From NCBI GenBank assembly GCA_963924555.1, contig OZ004582.1:2418001-2482000 (forward strand): DNA of 64,000 bases. Reading direction: 5' to 3'. Position 1 is the first letter of the stretch, and every line of letters begins with the position of its first letter. Source of the stretch: Crambe crambe. Taxonomy: Eukaryota; Porifera; Demospongiae; Poecilosclerida; Crambeidae. This document shows positions 1-10,674 of this stretch, one piece after another. A model generated the notes under the pieces. The model was not told the DNA's origin. It did no database searches and saw only the letters and a list, made by a program, of their open reading frames with translations. The translations under genes and the position numbers were made by a program.

Positions 1-2040
1 CGATAGACTCTATTTCAGCATCTTCGACCTCCAAGTATGGCTCAACAACACAACACCTTGACTCGATAAATGATTGGGCTGGTATGCTATTGGAGAACTT
101 CTTTCATCTGTCCCTGCATACACATAGAAGAATGAACTCTAATCATAGCTAAAACCATAAAAGAGAGGAAAAAAGACCAGGAACAAGTAAGGGAAAAAGC
201 ATTTCGTGAAATGAAAAAAAGATGTAGGGATGACCACTGCTATTCCTTAAAAAGTGCTCCATGTCACTAATACCATTCTCTGTTCATAACAATGTGCCTT
301 CTAACAATAAGCATCAAACAACACAGCCTGACCTATACCACCTGTATATCAACTGTCTGAGAAGGATTTCCTTTCCCAAAAATCTGTACCAGTACAACAC
401 AATTATTGCACATCACCTGAGAATTCAACAGCCAACCTTAACCACAACACTAAAAACATAATGCTACACATCTACAATCATAACCACAAGTGAAATATCA
501 CACGTACTCACCTTAATCCCTTAAAAATCAATTACAAATCATTCAATCATCACTTTTCTGTATGGATCAAGGCAGAATTTGTACTTTGGACAAGCTCAAA
601 TAAGTGCTTTCTATCTGTACTCGGTCACAACATCCTGTGAGTTATGCACTTACATTGATGCGCTACATCACTAGGTACCAACAGCTCTTATGTCACCAAT
701 ACCATTTCACTAGCAAACCAATACTGCACATATCCCCTACCTCCTTATGCAGGAAAACTATAGCGTGCCTTCTAATAATCGTAAACAAATGTACTATCTA
801 TACCCTAATAAGCCTCTGTTCATAATCATAAACCTTCTAGCAAACAACACAGCATCCAACTACCTTCCTGTACATCTAGCTATACATATCTCTGTTATGA
901 GTGTCTGACCTATACCACCTGTATATACAATTCTTTTCAACTGTCTGAGAAGGATGGACTTTCCCAGAAATCTGTATCAGCTAGTACAACATATTACTGC
1001 ACACCACCTGAGAATTCAAAACTGACCTTCACCACAACAACACACACACCATTTATCTGCTCCATAAAATGTGACCTCATGCATCTCCACTGTGTGCAAT
1101 CCCTCTAAAACTTAACAGTAATAAATTCAACTAATTCTTCTAAATTCCATCCTCAAATAGCTTCACTAACAAACAAGTTGCCCCCTGGCTCCTCATGCAT
1201 GCAAACACTCAAAAATAACAACTCTCCTCCATAATTATTATGCCTGACCTATGTATATCATACAGTCTGGAAAGAATGGACTTGGACTTCTGCACACCAC
1301 CCGAGAATTCTAACTACCACCACAACACACACACCCTCATCATACATCAACTGCTACATCGCACCACTCATCACATGATCACTCGGCATCCTTCATCAAA
1401 CAAAATTCTTTCATAACACGTCCATTACCCCAGCAATATTACATTCACACATACATAATGCACTTCCATAGGCAAAAAATTTTCTCAACACATCACATTG
1501 AAATGCTAACACACCAAAGTTTCATACACTACTCTTAATACACACTTCAACTAATTCTTCTTCCTCAAACAATTTCACACAAACAATTTCACTAACAAAC
1601 AAGTTGCCCCCTTCCTCCTCATGCAAACTCTCAAGAAACCTCTTCCCCGTACATGCCTGACCTACCACCTGTACCTCAGCTATATCATACTCCTTTCAAC
1701 TATCTTGGAAGGATGGATTTAGCCTAATTACTGTACACCACCCAAGAATTCTAAGAACTCAACTTCACCACAACACACACACACACACACCCTAATCATG
1801 CAAAAAAAAATAATACATGTATAATCATAACTGCATACATCACACACCTCTGGCTATACCCTATCACTAAGCATCCTTCACAAAACAAATTCAATCGTAA
1901 CACATGCATTAAACACCCCTACCTCAAGCTAAAAAGATGCACCCTTGTCATCGCAACCATCACTCTAACATAAAGCTACCCTCCTCTTCATACTGCCACA
2001 CCCTCATGAATCTCACACTCCACACCCATCCATATAATGA
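1..2040. repeat. AT-rich low-complexity tract with diverged direct repeats
   Basis: No convincing coding sequence. A motif reading gcctgacctataccacctg followed by ctgtctgagaagg recurs at about 326, 903, 1241 and 1654. A larger unit of about 415 bp is duplicated: the caaacaagttgcccc box occurs near 1170 and again near 1590. The short ORFs at 261-461 and 604-825 lie inside this repeat and are rich in Thr, His and Tyr as expected by chance from ACA/CAC-rich DNA. Near 218-240 a tgtagggatgacca box matches the end of the 1.37-kb hairpin repeat described at 33.6 kb. Confidence 0.6.
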
Positions 2041-2045
2041 CAGCA

Positions 2046-2231
2046 ATGAATAATTTGTGTCAGGCATTAGTTGAAAAGCGAACATTGTTGAGTTCTCCCA
2101 TGAAGAAAGCAGAACTCAGGGGGACCTACATGAAGCAGCTAAATGAACTAAGGCAACTTCATGATAGTTAGGAGGAATACAAGGAACAGATATCAGACCT
2201 TGTTGGACTTATGCGTCAACTAAAAAAGTAA
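2046..2231 (+). pseudogene. Remnant of a charged, coiled-coil-like N-terminal module
   Basis: An ATG-initiated frame of 61 codons is interrupted by one TAG at 2169-2171 and closed by TAA at 2229-2231. The translation is rich in Leu, Lys, Glu and Gln (for example MKKAELRGTYMKQLNEL) and looks like an amphipathic helix, as found at the start of several sponge transposon-encoded proteins. Function is not recognised. It lies just upstream of, and in the same direction as, the fragments at 2300-2990, so it may be the first part of the same decayed gene. Codon periodicity on both sides of the stop is the main support. Confidence 0.4.
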
Positions 2232-2299
2232 CATTAGGCTTAGAAAAAGAAATTCATTGTTTCTCAGGCCCGCCCGCATGATTAATTTGGCAAGCAATT

Positions 2300-2725
2300 A
2301 TGACGTCACAAGCGGCCACGCACGTGATATTGAAGAGCAGCTACATGCGAACGAACATGTTAGTCTCAACTAAAATCATCTTGCAGTACCTAGCTAGAAC
2401 TGCTGTAGCTCGAGATTGGAGAGTTGTGATGATTCCAGAAGGAGATGTAAGTGTTACGTTGGCGGATTTATACCAGTGCATTGTTGATCACGCTCTGGAC
2501 ACACTTGAGCCGTTTGTTCTGTTACCAGAGCAGAAAAACGTTCCTATAAAAGCCCAGATAGGGAAAGAGCAAGCAGGAGCATTTCAAGATATACCCATGG
2601 CAGTTAGCATAAGTGATGCCGTACCTACATTCGGAGTCTACATTAAATTCTTTGTCCAGTGTGAAGAAGTTCAAGGGGCGTGTGCACGTGTTTCTGTTGC
2701 TTGCAGAATGAAAAACATCATTTGA
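2300..2725 (+). CDS. Hypothetical protein, 141 aa, possibly partial
   Basis: A genuine ATG opens a 141-codon frame. I do not recognise the family. The frame stops just as a Cys-rich segment continues in another frame (2721-2990), which suggests one ancestral gene broken by a frameshift near 2715. The minus-strand ORF over the same DNA (2522-2779) looks like a shadow. Composition (Val, Ala, Asp, Leu) is more protein-like than the low-complexity tract upstream. Could be chance; only the length and the neighbouring fragments support it. Confidence 0.35.
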   Translation: MTSQAATHVILKSSYMRTNMLVSTKIILQYLARTAVARDWRVVMIPEGDVSVTLADLYQCIVDHALDTLEPFVLLPEQKNVPIKAQIGKEQAGAFQDIPMAVSISDAVPTFGVYIKFFVQCEEVQGACARVSVACRMKNII

Positions 2726-2993
2726 AGGTCTTTTCGATCGTGTTTTTGTTCGGGAAAATATTTCATGTGATGACTGCATTGAAATACCATATTATTCAAG
2801 TTCAAAGTTTGAAGAAATATGTACTTATTGTGCAAGTCAAGTGAACTCAGTCAATCTTGTTGATGGACAGTACCCCCTTTGCAAAGACTGCAAACAACAT
2901 GGCAAATCCCCTCTATTGAAAAGGAAGAGGAAACATGTAATCAAAAAAATGCAAAAACAAAAAAAAACAAAGTTTTCTGCACCATGCATATAT
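2721..2993 (+). pseudogene. Cys-cluster protein C-terminus truncated by copia insertion
   Basis: Open frame beginning EGLFDRVF, in a different phase from the upstream ORF. It carries three Cys pairs: CDDC (2766-2777), CTYC and CKDC, followed by a very basic Lys/Arg tail (KRKRKH and KKMQKQKK). This is the layout of a zinc-binding domain plus nuclear-localisation-type tail. The frame runs into the copia LTR at 2994, so the native C-terminus, if any, was displaced beyond 7341. Family not identified. The ATG at 2841 is internal to the Cys-rich frame and is probably not the real start. Confidence 0.4.
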
Positions 2994-3209
2994 TATTGGC
3001 GGAGTTGGATAGCACAGCAGGTAGCAATGCGCGAAGACAACAGCAACAATAATGACTTTAACAAAAGGATCAAAAGTGTCTGACTGACAAAACTGCACGC
3101 ATGAATCATGATACAATAGAATAGAATGTTCTAGAATGTTCTAGAGTCCGTATATCCATAGCCACATGTTAGGTGCATGTAATGAGTGGAGAGTGCAATA
3201 TCTTTAACA
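2994..3209 (-). repeat. Copia 3' LTR
   Basis: A 213-216 bp direct repeat matching 7126-7341 with no difference seen by eye. On the minus strand it starts TGTTAAAGATATTGC. The pol stop codon TAA lies in the first bases of this LTR (TGTTAA). A weak purine-rich stretch (AAGTGAGAAGCAG) precedes it and may be the polypurine tract. Confidence 0.93.
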
Positions 3210-6200
3210 CTGCTTCTCACTTGACACTTGATTACACATTCCACATAGCTTTCTGAGTTTTCCGAATTTCTCAGGTCCAATTCCTTCGGTCAATAAATCT
3301 GCTAGCATGTCTTCAGTGGGGCAATACATAAGGCTAATCTTGTCATTGCTGACTTGCTCCCGAATAAAATGAAACTTAATGTTAATGTGCTTTGATCTTC
3401 CATGGAACTGAGGGTTTTTAGCCATCGCTATAGCAGACTGATTGTCCTCAAATATTAGGGTCGGTTGAGATTGAGGATTTCCCAGGTCAGAGTTCAGTTC
3501 TCGCATCCAAATGGCTTCCTGAGCTGCACTTGAAAGAGCCATGTACTCGGCTTCTGCCGTTGATAAAGCAACACATGATTGCTTCTTGCTCATCCAAGAT
3601 ACTGCAGTGCCACCAATCTGAAACAAGTATCCAGTGGTAGACTTGTAGTCGTTACAGTCCCCTGCCCAATCTGCATCAGAGTAGCCAATCAGAGCATTTG
3701 TTCTTGCTTCCTTGGAGTAAAGCAGTCCAAACTGAGTAGTCCCTCTGAGATATCTAAATATCCGTTTCACTGCCATCCAGTGTAGTTTGGTTGGCTTAGA
3801 ACAGTAGCGAGCAACGTTGCCAACAGCAAATGCAAGGTCAGGACGTGATTTTGTAGACAGATAAAGCAGACTTCCAACTGCTGACTGGTACAAGTTTTGG
3901 TTAACAAGCTCACTCTCTTCTGATGCCTTCAGTAACTTGGAGTTGACACTAACAGGAGTCTTGGCTGGCTTCGCTTCACCCATGCCATACTTCTGGAGAA
4001 TAGATTCAGTAAAGGTTGGTTGACCTATCCAGACAGTGCCTTTTTCATGATCTTGAGTAACCTGTACTCCGAGGAAATAATGTAGCTCTCCGAGATCTTT
4101 CACATCAAACTTCTGTGACAGTGCTCTTCTCACTTGCTCAATTCTTTCCGAACTTTCTGCTGCGATTACGAAGTCATCAACATAGACTCCAATGATGGAC
4201 GACTCTCCTGTATAAATGCATGGATCATTAGTGGACTGAACATATCCCATACTCTTCAGATGAACGTCCAATGTAGAATTCCAGCATCTGGAAGATTGCT
4301 TCAGGCCATAGAGACTCTGTTTTAACCGGCAGACTAGATGTTCTTTCCCTTTCACCGCAAATCCTTCCAGTTGCTTCATGAACACTTCCTCTTCTAAGTG
4401 TCCATTTAGAAATGCTGCAGTGATGTCCATCTGATGAAGCTTGAGATGTTTTTGAGCAGCAATTGCAATCAGGCTCCGAAATGATTCAAACCTGATGACT
4501 GGACTGAAGGTTTCGTCATAGTCCAGACCCTGTTTTTGTGAAAATCCCTGAGCGACTAGTCGAGCTTTGAATCGTTCAATCTATCCATCTGCTTTGGTTT
4601 TCTTCTTGAATACCCATTTGTTTCCAACTGGCTTTCTGTTTTCAGGTAACTCCACGAGATCCCACACATCGTTGGAGTAAATAGAATCCATCTCCTTTTG
4701 CATTGCAGCTTTCCAGTGCTCCTTCTCAAAACAGTTTACAGCTTCCTCCACTGTCTGTGGTTCCTTCTGCTCAGCAACTGTGCATGCCCAAGTGCCATAG
4801 TAGTCAGGTTTTTGGGTTCTTCTAGCAGACGTTCTTTGAGGAATTGTAACATCTGTGGAGTCTTCCACTTCAGGTTCACTTGTGTGATCAATCCTTTCAG
4901 GATCAGCTTCAGGTTCTCCTTCTGATTCGGATGCTTCTGGTACTTCTGGTTCTGGTTCTGGTACTTCTGGTTCTGGCTCTGTGAAATTCTCCACTTCAAT
5001 GAGCCGTTTCTCTTCCTTGGACTCCCATCCTTTCGAGGATTCATTGCAGACAATATCACGACTGTGAGTTATACTCGATGTCTTCCTGTTGTAGAGGCGA
5101 TATCCTTTTCTCGAGGTACCATACCCCAGGAAAATACACCTTTTTGCCTTGGGGTCCAATTTCTTCCTCTCATCCTTTGGAATGTGGATGTATGTCAGGC
5201 ACCCAAACACTCGTAAGTGATTGACATTGGGTTTCTTCCCGTACCAAGCTTCAAATGGCGTTATGTCATCGAGGGTCTTTGTAGGGCTTCGGTTGACCAG
5301 GTAGGCTGCTGTAGACAAGGCTTCGGCCCAAAAACTGTGTGGCAGTTCTGAGTCAGCAAGCATCGATCGAACTTTCTCTATCAATGTCCGATTAAATCTT
5401 TCTGAGACTCCGTTTTGCTCTGGCGTCTTAGGAATGGTATACTGATGCTCTATGCCTTCCTTCTTCAGAAAATTCTTGAATTCTGTCGATACGTATTCAC
5501 CTCCGTTATCGGTTCGCAACTTCTTCACCTTGTGGCCAGATGATTTTTCAACCGAGGACTTCCATTCTGTAAACTTCTGGAACACTTCATGCTTGTGCTT
5601 GATCACATACACCCACACATAGTGTGTTTTGTCGTCAATAAATGTGATGAAGTACTCGGCACCACCAAGTGACGGTGAACTGATTTTCCCGCACACATCA
5701 CTGTGGACAAGCCCCAGCGGCTCCTTGGCTCTCTCTCGACCAGCTTTTGGGAAGGGACTTCGATGAATTTTTCCACTTACGCACGGCTCACAAAAATCGA
5801 TCTCTTTTGAGACATCATAGTCAAAGCCGTGAACTAATCCATCTTTCTTCAGCCTACACAGACTTCTCTCCCCCAGATGGCCAAATCTCTGGTGCCACAG
5901 ATCCTCGTTTGCTTGATGACTGGCTGAGTTGATCGATTGGTTATCCAGCGGCTCACAATTGAGGTAGTATAGACTTCCTGCTTTTGATGCAACAGCAACG
6001 GTTTCTCCTTGGTCATCAACGATTTCACCTTCTGTCTCGCCAAACGTAATCATCTTCCCAGCTTCAGTAGCTTTGGCTACACTCAGAAGGTTGTAAGCCA
6101 GGGTAGGAACATAGAGGACTTCACTCAGTCTTCCGATCTTGGACCTCTCACTGGGTAGTTTCAGTTTCACTTCCACAGCACCTGTTCCAATTGCTTCCAG

Positions 6201-6281
6201 GGTGCGACCATCACCCAGGGTAACCTTTTGAGGCTTCGATAGAGGGTGAAACTCCTCAAATAGCTCTTTGGAATTGCAGAT
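3204..6281 (-). pseudogene. pol: Copia pol: protease end, integrase, RT, RNase H
   Basis: On the minus strand the frame opens at about 6281, just after the protease active site. It contains a GAG-pre-integrase zinc motif (HQRFGHLG then CEPC) and an integrase core with Asp in VHSDVCG, Asp in RTDNGGEY and Glu in GVSERFNRT. Then follow a Glu/Pro-rich linker, RT with the YVDD box, and RNase H with SDADWAGD, DNQSAI and a KHINIKFHFIRE end. One in-frame TAG at 4581-4583 splits it between the RT N-terminus and the rest. The frame is otherwise continuous from 6281 to 3204. The Asp-Ser of the protease is in the gag frame, and the following Gly-Ala and flanking residues are missing, so the protease should be inactive. 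Confidence 0.93.
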
Positions 6282-7104
6282 ATGAATCTATTATCCAATC
6301 ATGATCAGCTGTTTTCACTCCAAGAACATGACAAGTAAGCAGTCCCACTTTGTTGGCCTTTGGTTTCTTCCCTCTTGTTATCTCGGGACCCCCCTGCTTA
6401 GATTCGGCCTTGATGCGATCGATACAGTTTTTCTGGATGTGCCCATACTTCTTACAGTAGTGACACTGTGGACCTTTACCTTTGAATTGTCGCTTCGTAA
6501 ACATTGCCTTCTCCCCAGAGTCAGAACTTGACGCTTCCTTCTGCTTCCTCTCGAAATGTAGTAGCCTTTCAGTTACAACTTCCATCTTGGGGACATCTTC
6601 ATTAGCTTCAAGAGCAGTAACAAGGGTGTTAAATGAGTCGGGCAAACTTGCTAACAAGTGCACTACTCGATCTTCTTCTCCGATTGCATCTCCGACTATA
6701 GCCAGTTCATTAAACAGCTCGGTCATAGTCTTTACATGAACTTGAACTGATTCTCCATTCTTCAACTGTAGCGAGTGTAGTCGGCGGCGAAGAGCTAACT
6801 TATTGGCCCATGTCTTTTTTTGAAATTGATTTTGCAGTTTCTGCCAAACAACGACGGGGTCTTCTGGGTCTCCTATCAAATAGAGTAACGACGGATCAAC
6901 CGCTAACACAATAGTAGCCAGTGCACGGTCTCGTCTGGTGAGGAACTTCGATCGACCGTCTTCACCTTCTGCAGGTGCAGTCTCTGTCCCACAGACTATC
7001 CCCCATAGTCCATCACGTACTAGGGCCATACGGCATTGGACCTTCCACGTCGAGTAGTTTGCTCCTTTCAGTGGCACAATGACAGTTGTCTTCACTTCCG
7101 CCAT
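6256..7104 (-). CDS. gag: Copia Gag (UBN2-type) with zinc knuckle
   Basis: Starts at the ATG at 7104 (MAEVKTTV), directly downstream of the primer site; the longer frame up to 7248 only runs back into the LTR. The protein is about 282 residues. It has an N-terminal DUF4219/UBN2-like capsid region (ANYSTWKVQCRMAL and later LHSLQLKNGESV), then a basic stretch and one CCHC knuckle (CHYCKKYGHIQKNC). It ends in DHDWIIDS, the start of the protease motif, and then leaves frame because of a short deletion near 6281-6287. In an intact relative Gag would continue into Pol in one frame. Confidence 0.9.
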   Translation of the reverse strand: MAEVKTTVIVPLKGANYSTWKVQCRMALVRDGLWGIVCGTETAPAEGEDGRSKFLTRRDRALATIVLAVDPSLLYLIGDPEDPVVVWQKLQNQFQKKTWANKLALRRRLHSLQLKNGESVQVHVKTMTELFNELAIVGDAIGEEDRVVHLLASLPDSFNTLVTALEANEDVPKMEVVTERLLHFERKQKEASSSDSGEKAMFTKRQFKGKGPQCHYCKKYGHIQKNCIDRIKAESKQGGPEITRGKKPKANKVGLLTCHVLGVKTADHDWIIDSYLQFQRAI

Positions 7105-7110
7105 CTTCGT

Positions 7111-7125
7111 CCTGAGCCCATAACC
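7111..7125 (-). promoter_or_regulatory. Copia primer-binding site, half-tRNA-iMet type
   Basis: Minus strand reads GGTTATGGGCTCAGG immediately after the 5' LTR. It resembles the Drosophila copia primer site, which pairs with the anticodon-loop region of a cleaved initiator tRNA-Met rather than with a tRNA 3' CCA end. One base (T for C) departs from the copia version I recall. Confidence 0.75.
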
Positions 7126-7341
7126 TATTGGCGGAGTTGGATAGCACAGCAGGTAGCAATGCGCGAAGACAACAGCAACAATAATGACTTTAACAAAAGG
7201 ATCAAAAGTGTCTGACTGACAAAACTGCACGCATGAATCATGATACAATAGAATAGAATGTTCTAGAATGTTCTAGAGTCCGTATATCCATAGCCACATG
7301 TTAGGTGCATGTAATGAGTGGAGAGTGCAATATCTTTAACA
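7126..7341 (-). repeat. Copia 5' LTR
   Basis: Same sequence as 2994-3209. Followed on the plus strand by the flanking duplication TATAT(TAT). A 17-bp internal duplication (tagaatgttctagaatg) is present in both LTR copies. Confidence 0.93.
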
Positions 7342-7607
7342 TATATTATAATAGCTAAATTTTATATACTGTTGTTTTCTGTGTATTTCATTTGTTTTAG
7401 TAATCACGTTTTAATACTTTGCCTTGGTTGGAGAAAAAAAAAACAAAAAAAAACCTCCCTCCCTCATGCTTTTTGACAAAAAAAAGCCTGAGAAACTACA
7501 AATTTTATTTTCCCGGCCTTATAGTCATGTATATTAAATAATATTATATCCAGCATGTTTTATGTAATTTAAACAGTCAGCATTTGTGATGCTACAAAAT
7601 GCCATCT
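7342..7607. other. Non-coding spacer
   Basis: AT-rich with A-runs (7432-7453). A tttttgacaaaaa palindrome lies near 7471. No gene seen. Confidence 0.5.
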
Positions 7608-7779
7608 TCACAAATAGGGTTGGTCCTGAATCGTTGAGTCATATTGGTGTAGGAGATCTGGAGTGCGACGTAATCTTCGGAGCAAGCCCTTCAGTCTGTT
7701 GACACTGAGCTGGTAGTTGTCTGGAAGTGAATTGTAGAGCTCCTTCCATGGAGTCACAGGTGACTGAAGGGTGGTTACA
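7608..7779 (-). pseudogene. BEL/Pao pol fragment (region just before RT)
   Basis: Minus-strand frame containing TPWKELYNSLPDNYQLS, then NRLKGLLRRLRRTPDLL and HQYDSTIQDQ. This is the conserved stretch between protease and reverse transcriptase of BEL/Pao elements (LPDNY, then RL..LL.RL, then YD..I). It stops after about 55 codons; RT, RNase H and integrase are absent from the window. It continues the same element as the gag at 10716-11813 and was separated from it by the P-type transposon. The apparent N-terminal 10 residues of the open frame (MYVVYSIYG) are read from the transposon TIR and are not BEL. Confidence 0.75.
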
Positions 7780-7820
7780 CCATAGATACTATAGACTACG
7801 TACACGGGATAGGAAACTAG
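7775..7820 (+). repeat. TSD (TTACA) and left TIR of P-type element
   Basis: TTACA at 7775-7779, then the 41-bp TIR. Every base matches the reverse complement of 10675-10715. Confidence 0.93.
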
Positions 7821-7949
7821 CCCATTAACCCCTGCACTCCGTGTCCTAGGGTAATATCATAATTAACCCCCGCCGTACGAGTCTCTCTTGACGACAGAAA
7901 GTTTAATAGTAGCAAACTAAAGCTAGCTCGAATCGGCGGCTAACTAGGG

Positions 7950-8935
7950 ATGGAGTCTCCTCTTCAAAATGGTATATTATCATTACTAGCTATGATAAAG
8001 AAAACAGTGCTGTAACAATATTTTTTTATAGATATGATTTCCATTCAATTTTTCAAAGAAGCTTGTGACAGTATCCTAAAAGATGAAGAGTTTTGTGCTT
8101 GTCCAAAGAAATCAAAAACTTATGAAGGAAATTTTTGGAGAGACTTCTAAGTCAGCTTTGTGCAGTTGAGAAAGGCACTGTAAATTTTTCTAACTGGCTG
8201 TATTCATCACTAAAGAGAATAATTGATGGTGCACAATCAGAACGTACCAAAAAAATTAAGAGGGAGAAACTCTGGGTGTCATTTCACCAGATACGAAGTG
8301 CACAAGATTTCAAAGAGAAATGGGAAGAGTTTTTAACTAGTCAAAAATTAAACGCTGATCCAGCTTTGTATCAGTATTTATCATCTATTTATTTGAAGTT
8401 ATTGATAGATTCTATTCTACCAATAATAAAGGATGTTGGTACCATTCCTAGCGATCTTTCATATGAAGAGATCAATGCTATCCGCTACATAGGTGGCTAT
8501 ATCATTCAATCAATATCCAAGGATCAGAGCGTGTCAGCTAGCACAAAATATCTGATCAAAGATGAAGCTTCTCCTATGTCATCTTCAAATGAATGGGTGT
8601 GCTGTGTTGATAGAGGTGGGCTTATTCATATTACTGACGGCTTTTGCCAAACTCTTAGTGCCATCGAGTATTGTATTCGCTGCCATTCAACTACAAATGA
8701 GTTTGATAAGAAAGAAATACATGACAGCATTCTAGGTGATTCAGATGTTTTATTTAACTGGTGCTCTGCAGCAGGAATGATAGATGAAGATAAGAAAGGA
8801 GTGATTTTAAGTTTGATAGTAGCTAAGTATGTAACAATTCGTGGATTTTCTTTCACTAAATCAGTTATGGAAACTTATAAACAAGTCAGCAAGAAGAACA
8901 CATCAAAATCAAAGCCTCTAAGAAAAAGTATCTGA
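7950..8935 (+). pseudogene. Second gene of the P-type element, function unknown
   Basis: A 22-nt first exon (ATG at 7950, donor after 7971, GTATAT) joins in phase to a second exon at 8032 (acceptor tttttttatag). The frame runs to a TAA near 8149. A one-base shift at the T-run 8132-8136 restores the long frame that ends at 8935. The product would be about 325 residues. It contains YEEINAIRYIGGYI, a CC pair (WVCCVDRGGLIH) and a Cys-rich segment (YCIRCH), a pattern I associate with uncharacterised transposon-linked proteins in cnidarians and sponges. It is not part of the transposase, which is on the other strand. The TTG at 8135 is not a plausible start. Confidence 0.55.
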
Positions 8936-9025
8936 ATAGTTTATATATACCTCACTCCTTAATCAGTCAATTACATTTTATGTTCAATGAATACAATAGC
9001 AGATATGCATGGGGAATTATAATAC

Positions 9026-10153
9026 TCAATGTTTCTTGGGTTTCTTTTTCCGTGATTGTTTTCGCTTTGGGAGCTTACATGTATCATCATTGTCATCAAC
9101 TCTTTCCTTCTTGCTAGCTCCTCTGCAATTGCCAGTGATTGTTGCAAATCTTAGGGAGTTAGCTACTCGCAAAGTTTGTGTGGCTGTCATTGCCTGAAGC
9201 ACTGTAGGGTTATCATTAACTCGACCATGTTGTCTAATGCAGCCAAAAAACTTCTCAAGTGGATCTTGATTAAGTTTTACACTCAAAAAGACAGTCACCC
9301 CTGGCACTTTCAAAATTGATGGCACAAACTCCAGGAATGAAGAAACTACAGTTATCATGTCTAATATAGATTGTGGTAGAAAAAAATACTATAGAGCATA
9401 CTTGTAATTTTGATCCCAGTCAAAGTTTCCCTGCTTAACATCATGTTTCTTCGTTCAACATCAGTGAAGCCTTCCCTATTCTTGACACTCACTTCCCATG
9501 CATCCAGATATCCCAAAAATTCATCTTTAAGAAACTATAATGTATATAAATAACAGCATGCATACATAGCAGCTCGTTACATCATACCTTCAATCGAAAA
9601 TCAGTTGAACTTCTGTAAGGCTGTAAAAAAGGCTTTCTCTTCAGCCTTCCCTCATCAAATGATGTAACATTGAGAGAATCAAAAAATTTGTCTATTTTGT
9701 TAATGAAGTTAGCAGTTTCATGAGCTTGTTCTCCTCCAGTTAGATGAAGTGCTAGTGATACACTTTCACTCAAGACCTGAAAAAAGTTTCTTATGCCTAT
9801 AGCTAATATGCATGATCATCAACTCAGTCTAACCTGTGCAGCAAGATCCACACGCATTTTAGACCGTGATGTTAAATATACATGTTCATATTTCAATTTC
9901 GGTATCAAGCACAAACCAGTGGCTGCACCAGCATTCTGATAGTAGAGTCACTTTAAAATAAAAAGAATATAAAAGGTGGTCATAAATTGACACACAGAAT
10001 GAACTTACCCATAAATTTCGGGTTGAACTTGCAAAACAATTTCGAATGGTTTTCAATAAATGTGGAGGATCACATATAAAATATATAGGATACTGATCTT
10101 CACTGTAAACATTAGTGGTTTTGAAAATATTTTCATCTCCTGTTGAACTATGC
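9026..10153 (-). CDS. P-element/THAP9-like transposase, C-terminal five exons
   Basis: Minus-strand exons 10153-10009, 9935-9834, 9776-9588, 9534-9402 and 9360-9026 have GT-AG borders and join in one frame, about 300 residues. Exon 1 carries FICDPPHLLKTIRN; exon 2 HVYLTSRSKMRVDLAAQ; exon 3 HETANFINKIDKFFDSLNV; exon 4 FLGYLDAWE and TGIKIT; exon 5 NQDPLEKFFGCIRQHG and a Lys-rich tail. These are hallmark blocks of P-element transposases in the correct order. The THAP zinc finger and first half are missing. A further frame to 10245 (MKLSPGYHDFLKSI) is probably a decayed upstream exon. Intact splicing suggests recent function or a deletion derivative of an active relative. Confidence 0.88.
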
Positions 10154-10245
10154 CTACCAAAATAGAAGTAACATGCACATAAAACCAGTATAACCTCATT
10201 TATTATGCTCTTAAGGAAGTCATGATAACCAGGAGATAACTTCAT

Positions 10246-10674
10246 TTCTGAATATATCCTTCATGGTGTCCCACAAACTTTGGAGTGTTCAGGGAGATAC
10301 AGTGACTGTATCATCATTAACTAACGTATTTTTATCCTAGAAATGATACTAACGCATAGAACTAAGTTAATATGAGTGGCTTATTGCTTTAACAGCTACG
10401 TATGGCTAGACTGTGATTACTTATGGTTCCACAAAAGTGGTTTCCATGGTATTTCTAGCTATTATAGGCCTAAATTTCATTTATATCTCTCCTACAGTTT
10501 TAATTTTTGCATTAGTAGCCTTTCAGCTAGGATACATACTGTTTTCATCTTATTAATGCGACTATAAGGTAACGCACATCCCGCATACGGCGAATAGGAG
10601 CCTCCTCTTCCTGCTCGAAACGGTGGACACGGAGTGGGATTGTCATTTCCTATTGTGGCTATGGCGCACGTGAT
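10246..10674. other. Non-coding interior of the P-type element
   Basis: No exon of the missing transposase N-terminus could be recognised here. Short ORFs on either strand have no family features. This is the likely site of an internal deletion. Confidence 0.45.

Larger units (their letters stand above)
2994..7341 (-). mobile_element. Ty1/copia LTR retrotransposon, complete ends, damaged coding region
   Basis: Order on the minus strand is LTR, primer site, gag, protease remnant, integrase, reverse transcriptase, RNase H, LTR, which is the copia order (integrase before RT). The two LTRs appear identical over their length, implying recent insertion. Flanks: TATAT lies immediately outside both LTRs if the LTR is taken as 216 bp (TG...TA). 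If the LTR is taken as 213 bp (TG...CA), the flanking repeat is TATATTAT. The coding region has a protease-site deletion with frameshift and one nonsense codon, so the copy is not autonomous as read. It inserted into the decayed Cys-rich gene at 2.7-3.0 kb. Confidence 0.95.

Noticed and set aside
7105..7248. N-terminal extension of the copia Gag frame
   Set aside because: It only reads back through the primer site and into the LTR; the ATG at 7104 right after the primer site is the sensible start.
8135..8137. Start of the 266-codon frame in the P-type element
   Set aside because: The codon is TTG. A better start is the ATG at 7950 in a small first exon, with a one-base break later.
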